From the NCBI GenBank assembly GCA_965117035.1, contig OZ220748.1, positions 310,001-374,000 on the forward strand: a DNA stretch of 64,000 nt, read 5' to 3'. How positions within the stretch are numbered: position 1 is the stretch's first letter; every line of letters begins with the position of its first letter. Positions 33,932-41,459 of the stretch are shown here, piece by piece. Both the position numbers and the translations under genes were made by a program. The notes under the pieces were generated by a model. It saw nothing but the letters and a program-made list of their open reading frames with translations. It made no database searches and was not told where the DNA came from. The DNA comes from CAZENU01 sp965117035 (lineage in GTDB: Bacteria > Chloroflexota > Dehalococcoidia > Lucifugimonadales > CAZENU01).

Positions 33932-34651
33932 CTAGTTCGGGCGCTGGAGGCGCTCGCTGGCCACGTGCTCGCCCACCAGCTCGCCGCCGGCCAGGATGTG
34001 GCCGTCTATGGCCCGCAGCAGGTCCTCCTTCGTGGCCTCGGGGCCCAGCGCGACGTCGGTGTCCAGGGCGTAGAGGTTGAACGAGTATCGCTTGACGGCA
34101 TCTCTCGGCCCGCCGGCGCCCTGGTAGAGAAGGACGGGCGGCGGGCACGGTCCCGACCACCCGACCTTCTCGTCGCTGTTGGTACCCTGCCTCGCTGCGG
34201 GACCGACCGACGGCGCCTCCGCGGTATTCGGGACGGCCTCTGGAAGGCCCCTGGCATCCGGCGGGATGCCCCACAGCACCCAGTGCACCCACCTGGCGCC
34301 GGGGAACTGGTCGCTGTCGACAACGAGCGCAAGGGATACCGTGCCACCGGGAACGTCGCCCCAGGTTATGGGGACCGATGCGTTCTCCTCGGTGCAGCTG
34401 TACTGTCTCGGGATGCGCCGGTCTTCGTTGAACTTCGAGCTCGTGACGGCGATGCTCAACTCGAACTGCTGGGCCAGCACATATTCCTTGACCGCCGCGG
34501 CATCGGGATCGGCGCCCGCCTCTGCGCCGCCGGCGCCGTTATCGGCCGGGGCCGGAGCGTCGCCGCCGTCGCCGCTCGAACACCCAAGCGCCAGGGCCCC
34601 CGCAAGGGCCGTCGAGACAAGCGCGACCTTGATGGACCGAAGGTGATGCAT
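33932..34651 (-). CDS. PEBP family lipoprotein, copy 9
   Basis: This 239-residue lipoprotein (MHHLRSIKVALVSTALAGALALGC|SS) has the domain NEDRRIPRQYSCTEEN, VPITWGDVPGGTVSLALVVDSDQFPG, VHWVLWGIPPDARG and WSGPCPPPVLLYQ. It heads the second tandem group of three. Its -10 TATAAT is at 34687-34692. Confidence 0.88.
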   Translation of the reverse strand: MHHLRSIKVALVSTALAGALALGCSSGDGGDAPAPADNGAGGAEAGADPDAAAVKEYVLAQQFELSIAVTSSKFNEDRRIPRQYSCTEENASVPITWGDVPGGTVSLALVVDSDQFPGARWVHWVLWGIPPDARGLPEAVPNTAEAPSVGPAARQGTNSDEKVGWSGPCPPPVLLYQGAGGPRDAVKRYSFNLYALDTDVALGPEATKEDLLRAIDGHILAGGELVGEHVASERLQRPN

Positions 34652-34686
34652 CCGGCGTCCTAGTCGGATCACGTTGCGGCAGGCCC

Positions 34687-34692
34687 ATTATA
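34687..34692 (-). promoter_or_regulatory. -10 element of PEBP copy 9
   Basis: TATAAT on the minus strand, 36 bases before the ATG, the same spacing as in copy 7. Confidence 0.5.
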
Positions 34693-34783
34693 CGCGAGGC
34701 CCGGCTCGGCGGCACACCTACCCCTGTCTGCTGTCCCTGCGGCTTGGCGGGCCGATGACCGGTGGTTCGTGAGCCTGGCATGG

Positions 34784-34812
34784 CGGTTGACGGCATTCGC
34801 GAGTGCAACTAC
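34784..34812 (+). repeat. Left copy of a 29-bp inverted repeat
   Basis: It begins GGTTGACGGCATTCGCGAGT and ends ACTACC. Its inverted partner at 35624-35652 matches 25 of 29 bases, with two mismatched dinucleotides. The pair brackets a decayed gene fragment and an intact lipoprotein gene. Confidence 0.65.
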
Positions 34813-34837
34813 CGGGGCGCTCGTCGCGGACTGCGCT

Positions 34838-34960
34838 CGTCGCCCACGTGGCCGAGGACGGCGACGTCGACCTGCGAGGCGAGGTCTCCGGCCGACGCCC
34901 GCCACGTCGCGGAGCTCCTCGGCCTTATCGCCTCCACTCGCGAGCGCCAGCTGGCCTGGC
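34838..34960 (+). pseudogene. Decayed C-terminal fragment of a DUF1800 gene
   Basis: One frame reads TALVAHVAEDGDVDLRGEVS and, after a frameshift, another reads ADARHVAELLGLIASTRERQLA. These match the end of the intact DUF1800 protein at 38.3-38.4 kb (ALVARVAEEGEVDLRPGAS then DSARRVAELLGLIASTREYQLA). Only this end survives; the rest is gone. The fragment has the same orientation as the intact gene. Confidence 0.8.
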
Positions 34961-35037
34961 GCGGCCCGGAATGCTCGCGGCAAGCGGCGCGCCGACGTCC
35001 GGCGAAAGGCTCCGATCGTCCCCGGCCTGGCCGGGCG

Positions 35038-35505
35038 TTACTGGAGCTCGGGGACGGGGAGTCCGAACTGCTCGCAGGCGGCGCGCAGGGCGTTCATCTC
35101 CTCCCTGACGTCTTCGAACTCGAAACTCCCCCGGGTCTTGGCCATGAGGTTGTTGACGGCGGTTGGTATCGGTTCGCGGGCGCCCAACGACAGCCCGTAC
35201 ATGTTGTTGATCCTGTACCGTGTCTCGCCCACGGCCCCGCCATCGGCGCTCGCCGTCCCGAGGACCTCGCCCGAGTTGATGTCCTCGATCAGCTTCGTCA
35301 GCCAGTCGCAGATGTCCCTGTCCTGCTGCGGTATGACCTCGCCGGTCTCGATCTCCGTCGTGGTGTCGTCGCCGCCGCCGGCGCCATCGGGAGAGGAACA
35401 GCCAGCCACAACAAGCACCCAGAACGCCGCGAGCGACAAGAGCGCCTTCGCCGGCGCGATCGAACTTGACTGTGGCTTCGGACGGCTGCGTTGAATCCTG
35501 AACAC
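35038..35505 (-). CDS. Lipoprotein of unknown function
   Basis: This 155-residue protein has a long basic signal region and lipobox VLVVAGC|SS. The mature part is short and helical: ICDWLTKLIEDINSGEVLG, YRINNMYGLSLGAREPIPTAVNNLM, and a Glu-rich C-terminal helix with two Cys (RAACEQFGLPVPELQ). No family is recognised. It lies between inverted repeats and between two decayed gene fragments, so it may have arrived by insertion. Confidence 0.7.
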   Translation of the reverse strand: MFRIQRSRPKPQSSSIAPAKALLSLAAFWVLVVAGCSSPDGAGGGDDTTTEIETGEVIPQQDRDICDWLTKLIEDINSGEVLGTASADGGAVGETRYRINNMYGLSLGAREPIPTAVNNLMAKTRGSFEFEDVREEMNALRAACEQFGLPVPELQ

Positions 35506-35623
35506 GACTGAGCCCGAATCTCCAGTGTCGGCTCATTCCGGCCTGGTGCCTGGGGACAATGGCGGAAATCCCAATACCGCGCCGCCGCGACGCGGGCAAC
35601 GCACCATCCCTGGCGACACCGAT

Positions 35624-35652
35624 GGTAGTACCACTCGCATATGCCGTCAACC
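35624..35652 (-). repeat. Right copy of the 29-bp inverted repeat
   Basis: On the minus strand it begins GGTTGACGGCATATGCGAGT and ends ACTACC. It is partner of 34784-34812, about 870 bases apart end to end. Confidence 0.65.
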
Positions 35653-35701
35653 ATAGACCGGCGGCGGCAGGACGACGTCGAGGAGTCGCGCGACCCGATC
35701 G

Positions 35702-35862
35702 TCAGCCTGACGTGAGCCGCACCTGCCCCCCCCGCTCTTCCTGGAGTGTGAGCGCTATCGAGCTGTCCAGATCCCCGAGACCGGGCCACAGCGCCTCGCT
35801 CATCTCGGCCCTGCACGGCTCGGCGAGCTGGACGGGTACTCCGAGCTCCTCCGAAAGGCGTT
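35702..35862 (-). pseudogene. Decayed C-terminal fragment of a hydroxyisobutyrate dehydrogenase-like gene
   Basis: The frame reads QRLSEELGVPVQLAEPCRAEMSEALWPGLGDLDSSIALTLQEER. It matches the end of the intact protein at 38.4-39.3 kb (ELAEEVGVPVQLAEACRAQM...LGELDSSVALTLQEER). All upstream coding sequence is missing. Together with the DUF1800 remnant at 34.8 kb, it preserves the order and orientation of the intact gene pair. The remaining sequence to 36009 shows no gene. Confidence 0.8.
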
Positions 35863-36009
35863 GGGGTGGATTTTCATTCGAGCACGCCTCCTGATTCTCG
35901 GTCCTCCGGCGCGCGGTTGTTCGCGCCGCCCCGCGCATGTATTCTATCTGTATCGGCAGGGTTTCCCCGCAAGAAGTGCAGGTGGCCGGGCTCCGGGATA
36001 GAACAAGAC

Positions 36010-36531
36010 ATGAACGACGTAGTCTTCCAGATCAAGGCGCGGGAGGGAACGGCCGTGCCCGCAGCATCCATGCTCGCAGCCTATCCTGACGGCAGATACC
36101 TCACCGGCGAGGCTGATGCCAGGGGTCAGTGTAGACTGGGACTTTACCGCACCGACCAGGAGATGAAGGTTCTTGTGGCAGCGGATGGCTATCTGCCCTT
36201 TCACGACACCCTAGTCCCCGGGCAACTGGAAACCGTTCTACTGGAGTTGGAGCCGTCTACTAACGGACGGAGTGCGGTACTGTTTACCCGCGGCACGGGC
36301 TACATTCCAGGCATCTCAGGCAGACTGAATCCGCACAAGGACGGGTACATCTACGGTGAGAACATCGCGATCGATGGGCGGCTGGCGCAACCCGCTGTAC
36401 GCTTCAGGATTGGGGAGCCTCTCCACCTGATCGACGTTTATGGCGTCGAGACCACGATCCGGCTGCTGGTCGTGGAGGGACAGTTTTCGCTCATCGAGTA
36501 CACCAAGCCCAAGACTTACGGGGGAGAATGA
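36010..36531 (+). CDS. Unknown protein paired with a HEPN-like protein
   Basis: This 173-residue protein starts MNDVVFQIKAREGTAVPAASMLAAYPDGRYLTGEADARGQCRLGLY, which looks like a small beta-sandwich (transthyretin/carboxypeptidase regulatory-like). It continues with LVAADGYLPFHDTLVPGQ and a second half with GYIPGISGRLNPHKDGYIYGENI. No catalytic motif was recognised. Codon use is less GC-biased than in most neighbours, suggesting transfer. Its stop overlaps the next gene by 4 bases. The start lacks a strong ribosome-binding site. Confidence 0.7.
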   Translation: MNDVVFQIKAREGTAVPAASMLAAYPDGRYLTGEADARGQCRLGLYRTDQEMKVLVAADGYLPFHDTLVPGQLETVLLELEPSTNGRSAVLFTRGTGYIPGISGRLNPHKDGYIYGENIAIDGRLAQPAVRFRIGEPLHLIDVYGVETTIRLLVVEGQFSLIEYTKPKTYGGE

Positions 36532-36920
36532 CAGTGGTTACGGTCCGCGAGCATCGAGACATCAGTGCTCAATTCCTGGACCATGCGGAGGACGAATTCC
36601 GCAAGGGTGATCTGCTCCAGGCCTCAGAGAAAGCGTGGGGTGCGGTCTCCCATTACGTGAACTCGATCGCTCGTCAGCGCGGCTGGCCGCTTGGATCACA
36701 CAGGCGTCTGATCCAAAACGCCAACAAGTTGATCAGCACTGATCCCGCCCATGCGAGCCACAGGCGGAGGCTGCTCCGGTCCATCGAGGCGCTTCACGCC
36801 AACTTCTATCAGGCGGTCCTGGACGAGGATTCGGTGCGGGATGGCCTGGACGACGCCAAGGAGTTGATCGGGTCGCTGGAGGTTCTCAACCAGAGAATGC
36901 AAGCCGCCTCAGATGGTTGA
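36528..36920 (+). CDS. HEPN/PaREP1-like small helical protein
   Basis: This 130-residue all-helical protein: EHRDISAQFLDHAEDEFRKGDLLQASEKAWGAVSHYVNSIARQRGWPLGSHRRL, then HANFYQAVLDEDSVRDGLDDAKELI. The ASEKAWGAV motif in a helical bundle is typical of PaREP1/HEPN families, which can be RNases in toxin systems or nucleotide-binding modules. The HEPN RNase motif RxxxxH is not clearly present (R-Q-R-G-W then SHRRL is the nearest). It overlaps the upstream gene by ATGA, indicating a fixed two-gene unit. Confidence 0.7.
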   Translation: MTVVTVREHRDISAQFLDHAEDEFRKGDLLQASEKAWGAVSHYVNSIARQRGWPLGSHRRLIQNANKLISTDPAHASHRRRLLRSIEALHANFYQAVLDEDSVRDGLDDAKELIGSLEVLNQRMQAASDG

Positions 36921-36941
36921 GTCGCGCGGGCTCCAATCGGG

Positions 36942-36949
36942 TGTACAAT
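36942..36949 (+). promoter_or_regulatory. -10 element upstream of the DUF1800 gene
   Basis: TGTACAAT lies 34 bases before the ATG at 36984. The -35 is weak. Confidence 0.35.
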
Positions 36950-36983
36950 CGCCCCCAAGTCCACGACGCACGCAGGTGACGAC

Positions 36984-38417
36984 ATGAACACCGCCACCAC
37001 TCATATCCAGCCTGAAACCGCAGCCGAGATGGCCCACCTGCTCCGGCGGGCCGGGTTCGGGGCGACGCGCTCCGAGCTCGAGACGTACGTGGAGCAGGGG
37101 TACGAGGCTGCCGTGGAGGCGCTGCTCGACCCGGTCGGCGTCACGGCGATGCCGGACGACCTGATCCGGCGCTACCACGTCGACCAGGCGGAGGCCCGCC
37201 TGCTCGACAGCGCGGCCTCGAAGTGGATGTACCGCCTCGTGACGACCAGCGCGCCCCTGCAGGAGAAAATGGTGCTGTTCTGGCACGGCCTCTTCGCCAC
37301 CAGCGCGGCCAAGGTCTTCCAGGAGCAGTCGGCGCTGAGCCAGATCGACATGTTCCGGCGCCTCGGCATGGGCGACTTCAGGACGCTGCTCGTCGAGCTG
37401 TCCAGGGACCCGGCGATGATCTTCTGGCTCGACAACCAGGACAACCACAGGCACGCGATCAACGAAAACTACGGCCGCGAGCTGCTGGAGCTGTTCTCGA
37501 TGGGCGTCGGCAACTACACCGAGGACGACATCAAGGAGTGCGCCCGCGCCTTCACCGGCTGGACGATCGAGAACGCCGAGTACATGGCGCTGCGGTCGAA
37601 CAGCGCGTCGATCTGGCCCTACAGCAAGATCGCCTGGCAGTTCCGGTACGACGAGGACGACCACGACCACGGCGTCAAGACCTTCCTGGGCGAGACCGGC
37701 AACTTCAACGGCGAGGACATCGTCGACATCATCGCCCGGCAGCCCGCGACGGCCCGGTTCGTCGCCTGGCGCCTCTACCAGTTCTTCGTCTCGCAGGAGG
37801 TGGACGCCGACGGCGAGCGGCTGATCGATCAGCTCGCGCAGTCGTACTTCGACTCCGGGTACGAGATACGCGCCATGCTGCGGACGCTGTTCCTCTCCGA
37901 CCACTTCAGGTCGGACGCGGTGCGGTTCGCGCAGATCAAGAGCCCGGCGGAGCTCGTGATCGGGACGTTGAGGCTGGCGCGCGCGCTCGAATGGCCGGCG
38001 CTGGACGTGCGCGACGCCACGCTGTCCGCGAGCTACATGGGCCAGCAGCTCCTCGGCCCGCCCTCGGTCGAGGGATGGCACGAGGGCGACGAGTGGGTCG
38101 ACAGCGGAGCGCTCGTCGAGCGGGTGAACTTCGCCGCGAAGTACCTCGGCGACGTTCGCCAGCCCGGCGTGCGCGATATCGTCGACAGCCTCGCCGCGCT
38201 CGACGGCGGAGTGCTCTCGCCCGAGCAGGCCGTCGACGGCTGCCTCGACATGCTCGGCCCGGTCGCGGTCGGCGACGACGCGCGCCAGGCCCTGGTCGCC
38301 CGCGTCGCCGAAGAAGGCGAAGTCGACCTGCGCCCGGGAGCCTCGCCCGACTCCGCCCGCCGAGTCGCCGAGCTACTCGGCCTCATCGCCTCAACGCGAG
38401 AGTACCAGCTAGCCTGA
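36984..38417 (+). CDS. DUF1800 domain-containing protein
   Basis: This 477-residue protein of the DUF1800 family has the N-terminal AEMAHLLRRAGFGATRSELE. Family signatures follow: QEKMVLFWHGLFATSAAKVF, FRTLLVELSRDPAMIFWLDNQDNHR, INENYGRELLELFSMGVGNYTEDDIKECARAFTGW and the late ELVIGTLRLARAL. The family is widespread in Planctomycetes, Chloroflexi and others, usually beside DUF1501; its role is unproven. Here no DUF1501 partner is present. The C-terminal part is duplicated as a remnant at 34.8 kb. It is convergent with the dehydrogenase gene, 17 bases apart. Confidence 0.9.
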   Translation: MNTATTHIQPETAAEMAHLLRRAGFGATRSELETYVEQGYEAAVEALLDPVGVTAMPDDLIRRYHVDQAEARLLDSAASKWMYRLVTTSAPLQEKMVLFWHGLFATSAAKVFQEQSALSQIDMFRRLGMGDFRTLLVELSRDPAMIFWLDNQDNHRHAINENYGRELLELFSMGVGNYTEDDIKECARAFTGWTIENAEYMALRSNSASIWPYSKIAWQFRYDEDDHDHGVKTFLGETGNFNGEDIVDIIARQPATARFVAWRLYQFFVSQEVDADGERLIDQLAQSYFDSGYEIRAMLRTLFLSDHFRSDAVRFAQIKSPAELVIGTLRLARALEWPALDVRDATLSASYMGQQLLGPPSVEGWHEGDEWVDSGALVERVNFAAKYLGDVRQPGVRDIVDSLAALDGGVLSPEQAVDGCLDMLGPVAVGDDARQALVARVAEEGEVDLRPGASPDSARRVAELLGLIASTREYQLA

Positions 38418-38434
38418 CCCGGACGGCCGGGCGC

Positions 38435-39328
38435 CTACCCCAGCCTCACCTGCACCCCGGCGCGCTCTTCCTGCAGCGTCAGCGCCACCGAGCTGTCGAG
38501 CTCCCCGAGGCCGCGCTCCAGCGCCTCGGTCATCTGGGCCCTGCATGCTTCGGCCAGTTGGACCGGTACGCCGACCTCCTCTGCAAGCTCGGTGGCGAGC
38601 GTGATGTCCTTGTAGGCCGTGCTGAGCGTGAAGCGCGGCTCGAAGTCTCCGCTGAACAGCGTAGCCGGAAGCCGGACGCGCAGGTCGAGATTCGTCCCCA
38701 GCGCGCCGCGACTGAACGCGTCGACCAGCACGTCGGGCGCGACGCCGGCCTTCACGCCCAGCGTCAGGCACTCGACAAGCGCCATCGAACGCACGAACGA
38801 CGCGCAGTTGTGGGCTATCTTGCAGACGCACCCGGCGCCGATCGGGCCGACGTGGACGACGTTCTTCGCCATCGCGTCGAGCACTGGCCTGACCCGCTCC
38901 AGCACCTGCGTGTCGCCGCCGACGAGCACCGTCAGGTCCCGCGTCTGAGCGCCCTCCATGCCGCCGCTGACGGGCGCGTCCAGCATGTCGATGCCCCGCG
39001 CCTTCAACTCGTCGTGGACGCGGCGCACCAGCGTCGGGGAGTTCGTCGTGTGGTCGACGTACACCGCGCCACGGCGGATGCCGGACGCGATGCCGTCTTC
39101 GCCCAGGACGGCGCCCTCCATCTGCGCCGGGCCCTGGACGCAGGTGCAGACGACGTCCGCGCCCTCCGCGGCCTCTCGCGGCGAGTCTGCCCACGCCGCG
39201 CCGGCGTCCAGCAGCGGAGCCGCGGAGTCCCGGCTCAGGTCGTGGACGGCCAGGTCGAAGCCCGCCGCCGCGATCTGCTCCGCCATCGGACGGCCTATCT
39301 TCCCTACGCCGATGAATCCGACTTTCAT
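38435..39328 (-). CDS. NAD(P)-dependent beta-hydroxyacid dehydrogenase (3-hydroxyisobutyrate dehydrogenase family)
   Basis: This 297-residue protein begins MKVGFIGVGKIGRPMAEQIAAAGFDLAVHDLSRD (Rossmann). It has the substrate loop DAPVSGGMEGA and the catalytic Lys in GPIGAGCVCKIAHNC, followed by the helical C-terminal domain. The reaction is oxidation of a beta-hydroxyacid to a semialdehyde or the reverse; 3-hydroxyisobutyrate, tartronate semialdehyde and related substrates are possible. Its start overlaps the stop of the upstream HhH-GPD-like gene (ATGA). The end of this gene is duplicated as a remnant at 35.7 kb. Confidence 0.92.
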   Translation of the reverse strand: MKVGFIGVGKIGRPMAEQIAAAGFDLAVHDLSRDSAAPLLDAGAAWADSPREAAEGADVVCTCVQGPAQMEGAVLGEDGIASGIRRGAVYVDHTTNSPTLVRRVHDELKARGIDMLDAPVSGGMEGAQTRDLTVLVGGDTQVLERVRPVLDAMAKNVVHVGPIGAGCVCKIAHNCASFVRSMALVECLTLGVKAGVAPDVLVDAFSRGALGTNLDLRVRLPATLFSGDFEPRFTLSTAYKDITLATELAEEVGVPVQLAEACRAQMTEALERGLGELDSSVALTLQEERAGVQVRLG

Positions 39329-40161
39329 CTCAAGGCCCTCCCGTGATGTTTGGCCCGCCGCCGCGAGGAGTCCACGAGGTGCGACCTCAAACCGCCGTCT
39401 GACCGATTACGGCCCGGTTTTGGGAATCGAAGACAATGGTCGCAAGCCCGACCGACGGGAGCCCGCCGTCGCACTCTCTCGCAGTGACTGCACCAATGCT
39501 TGCCGAAGAAACCTAGCGCCGGGTCGAGCGCCGCACAGGTGTTGGCTATCCTAGGAGGACCGCCTATTGTCGTCCTGGCTACGGCCGCGCGCCATGTGTC
39601 GTGAATCACTCGCTTGGCTTCTCTGTCGGGCATATAGCCAGTATCCACGACCCCCAGGTTTTCGGTAACGCGGCGAACGTGCACGTCCACCGCGACGGGG
39701 ATGATGTCTATCTCGTCTATCCTGGACCCGCCCGGAGCGGCCAGCATGCGCACCCACATCGAGCAATCGCCTGCCACGCGCGGGAAACGGGGCCATGAAA
39801 CTGGTTCACGCCGTATGCCGCATTGGGACAGCCTCTCGCGGAGGGCGGATATCGGGATCGCCGAAGCCTCAGCGGGCTCAAGAAGCTCCGGATGAGATTG
39901 CAATAGCTCGCCCCCGTTGTTCCAGAGGAGCGCAGCGTCCCTCATGCGGTCCGTGGCTGCAACGAACGTCAAGAACAGGCGCACGATTCGGTCAGAGGCG
40001 CCTGACTCTCGCAGGCGGGTTGCGCATTCGACATCCGGCATACGCGACCACGTGCTGCCGGGCGCCAAGCCCCTGGCGGACAGGTCCAACCGGTCATTGT
40101 AGAAGTCTCCGGCGATTGCCTCTGCCATCGCGGCCGTGCGTCGAATACCCGGTATCTGCAA
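39325..40161 (-). CDS. Divergent HhH-GPD DNA-glycosylase-like protein
   Basis: This is a 278-residue protein. The stretch IIPVAVDVHVRRVTENLGV resembles the catalytic-Asp segment of endonuclease III-type glycosylases (VDTHVxRVxNRLG). A Cys cluster follows (TCAALDPALGFFGKHWCSHC and ACDHC), recalling the iron-sulfur loop but with different spacing. The usual G-x-GxxTA hairpin with the lyase Lys is not recognisable; AGDCSMWVRMLAAPGG is in its place. It may therefore be a base-excision enzyme without lyase activity, or a DNA-binding relative. The TTG start at 40161 is supported by the strong site AAGGAGG 7 bases upstream. Confidence 0.6.
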   Translation of the reverse strand: MQIPGIRRTAAMAEAIAGDFYNDRLDLSARGLAPGSTWSRMPDVECATRLRESGASDRIVRLFLTFVAATDRMRDAALLWNNGGELLQSHPELLEPAEASAIPISALRERLSQCGIRREPVSWPRFPRVAGDCSMWVRMLAAPGGSRIDEIDIIPVAVDVHVRRVTENLGVVDTGYMPDREAKRVIHDTWRAAVARTTIGGPPRIANTCAALDPALGFFGKHWCSHCERVRRRAPVGRACDHCLRFPKPGRNRSDGGLRSHLVDSSRRRAKHHGRALR

Positions 40162-40228
40162 TCCGAATCCTCCTTCCGCTTGACGGACTCTCCCGGTGGT
40201 ACAGAGCTAAGTTTGACGGTGCCGGCGG

Positions 40229-41054
40229 TCACTCCAGCGCGTGGTACTCGTGCTCCACGCGGTCGGCGTGGACGCGGACGACTCGGTAGCCGGAGTGGCT
40301 GTCGCCCATTGGGTTGCGTACTGCGCCCGAGGTCACCACCTGGAACCCCTGGTACGACCCGTAGCTGTTCCGGTGGCAGTGGCCTGAGAACATGGCCGTG
40401 GCGCCGTGGGATGTCAGCAGGTTGAGCAGGACGCGTCTTCGGACCTACGGGAGTACGAAGATGCCGTCGGGCTCGTCGTGCTGACTGAGGAACAGCGGTT
40501 GGTGGGTGAAGACGACGACGTGGTCGCTGTCCCGCTGCCGCCCCTCGACCAGCGCATTGCGCAGGAAGTCCACCTGGCGCTCCCACTCGTTCGGGACGTG
40601 GGTCGGGTCGTAGGCGACGTTGCCGTTCAGCACGACGAAGCGGCTGCCTGCGTGGTCGAGGACGTAGTTGTCGTCGCCGAAGCGCTCCCGATACGTCGCC
40701 AGGGACTCGGCTGTGAGCTCGTTGCCGACGTCGTGGTTGCCGGCGGACCCAGTGCATCGGAATGGCGGGTCCAGCTTGCTGGTGATCAGGAACAGCTCGG
40801 CCAGGCTGCTCTTCGGCGTCGGCGTCGTTGACCATGTCGCCGCACGTCACGACGAAGTCCGGGCGCATCCGGTTGGCCTCGGCGATGGCCTTGCCGTAGA
40901 GCCGCGTCTCGTCGGCGAAGCCGGTGATCTTCGTCGCCGGCCGTACGGGAATGCCCCACTGGCGCAGCGCCTCTATCTCGACCTCACTCAGGCCGCTCGG
41001 GTGGGCGAACAGCCTAAACTGCGGGTCACCCAACTGCATGTAGACGAAGCTCAT
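40229..41054 (-). pseudogene. Broken metallophosphoesterase
   Basis: The N-terminal part reads FVYMQLGDPQFRLF and FVVTCGDMVNDADAE. A frameshift near 40.83 kb then moves to another frame with GSAGNHDVGNELTAE, DHVVVFTHQPLF and, after an in-frame TAG at about 40.45 kb, FSGHCHRNSYGSYQ. All calcineurin-like motifs (D, GD, GNHD, H, GHxH) can be found but not in one frame. Two independent lesions make inactivation likely. A sequencing error would have to occur twice. Confidence 0.8.
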
Positions 41055-41181
41055 GACCGGACTCCGGAGGTCGTCTAGGGCGCAAGGAAGGCAAGGGTCA
41101 TTCTAGCACTGGTTGGCGCGGCGCTCTCCGTCCGGTTATCGGAGACCTTGCACGATTCTGGGAGATGGCCTCGTGCAGTTA

Positions 41182-41345
41182 AGGACTCTCTGAATAAGTC
41201 CTGATGGTTTTGTGGCATAGTAACAGCGTCATAGCTGACCAGGGAGGATAGGAAGCCATGAGCCAGCCGACGTTTGCGGACTTGGAATATGAGGGCAAGA
41301 AGCGCAAGACCCGCATGCCCCTGTATAGGTGTGCCCAATAGGGCT
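41182..41345 (+). mobile_element. IS5-family fragment (left end and transposase start)
   Basis: The end-like GGACTCTCTGAATAAGTCC is followed by ATG at 41258 and a short coding piece MSQPTFADLEYEGKKRKTR, the usual start of IS5-type transposases. Similarity stops after about 20 codons. The region 41346-41459 shows no gene. Confidence 0.6.
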
Positions 41346-41459
41346 GGCAAGGGCAAAACGCCCCGCCAGGAGCAAGAACAGACGACACAATCCCCGCCAA
41401 GGGTGGCGCAGGGGGCTTCATTGTTCTCCCTAAACCGCTCGAATCAACCTCACCCTACG

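Noticed and set aside
34762..35494. Two overlapping 235-241-codon plus-strand frames
   Set aside because: They run antisense to the lipoprotein gene and join the DUF1800 fragment in two frames; no coherent protein results.
37223..39346. A 707-codon plus-strand open frame across DUF1800 and the dehydrogenase
   Set aside because: It is a shadow frame; both real genes have clear family motifs in other frames.
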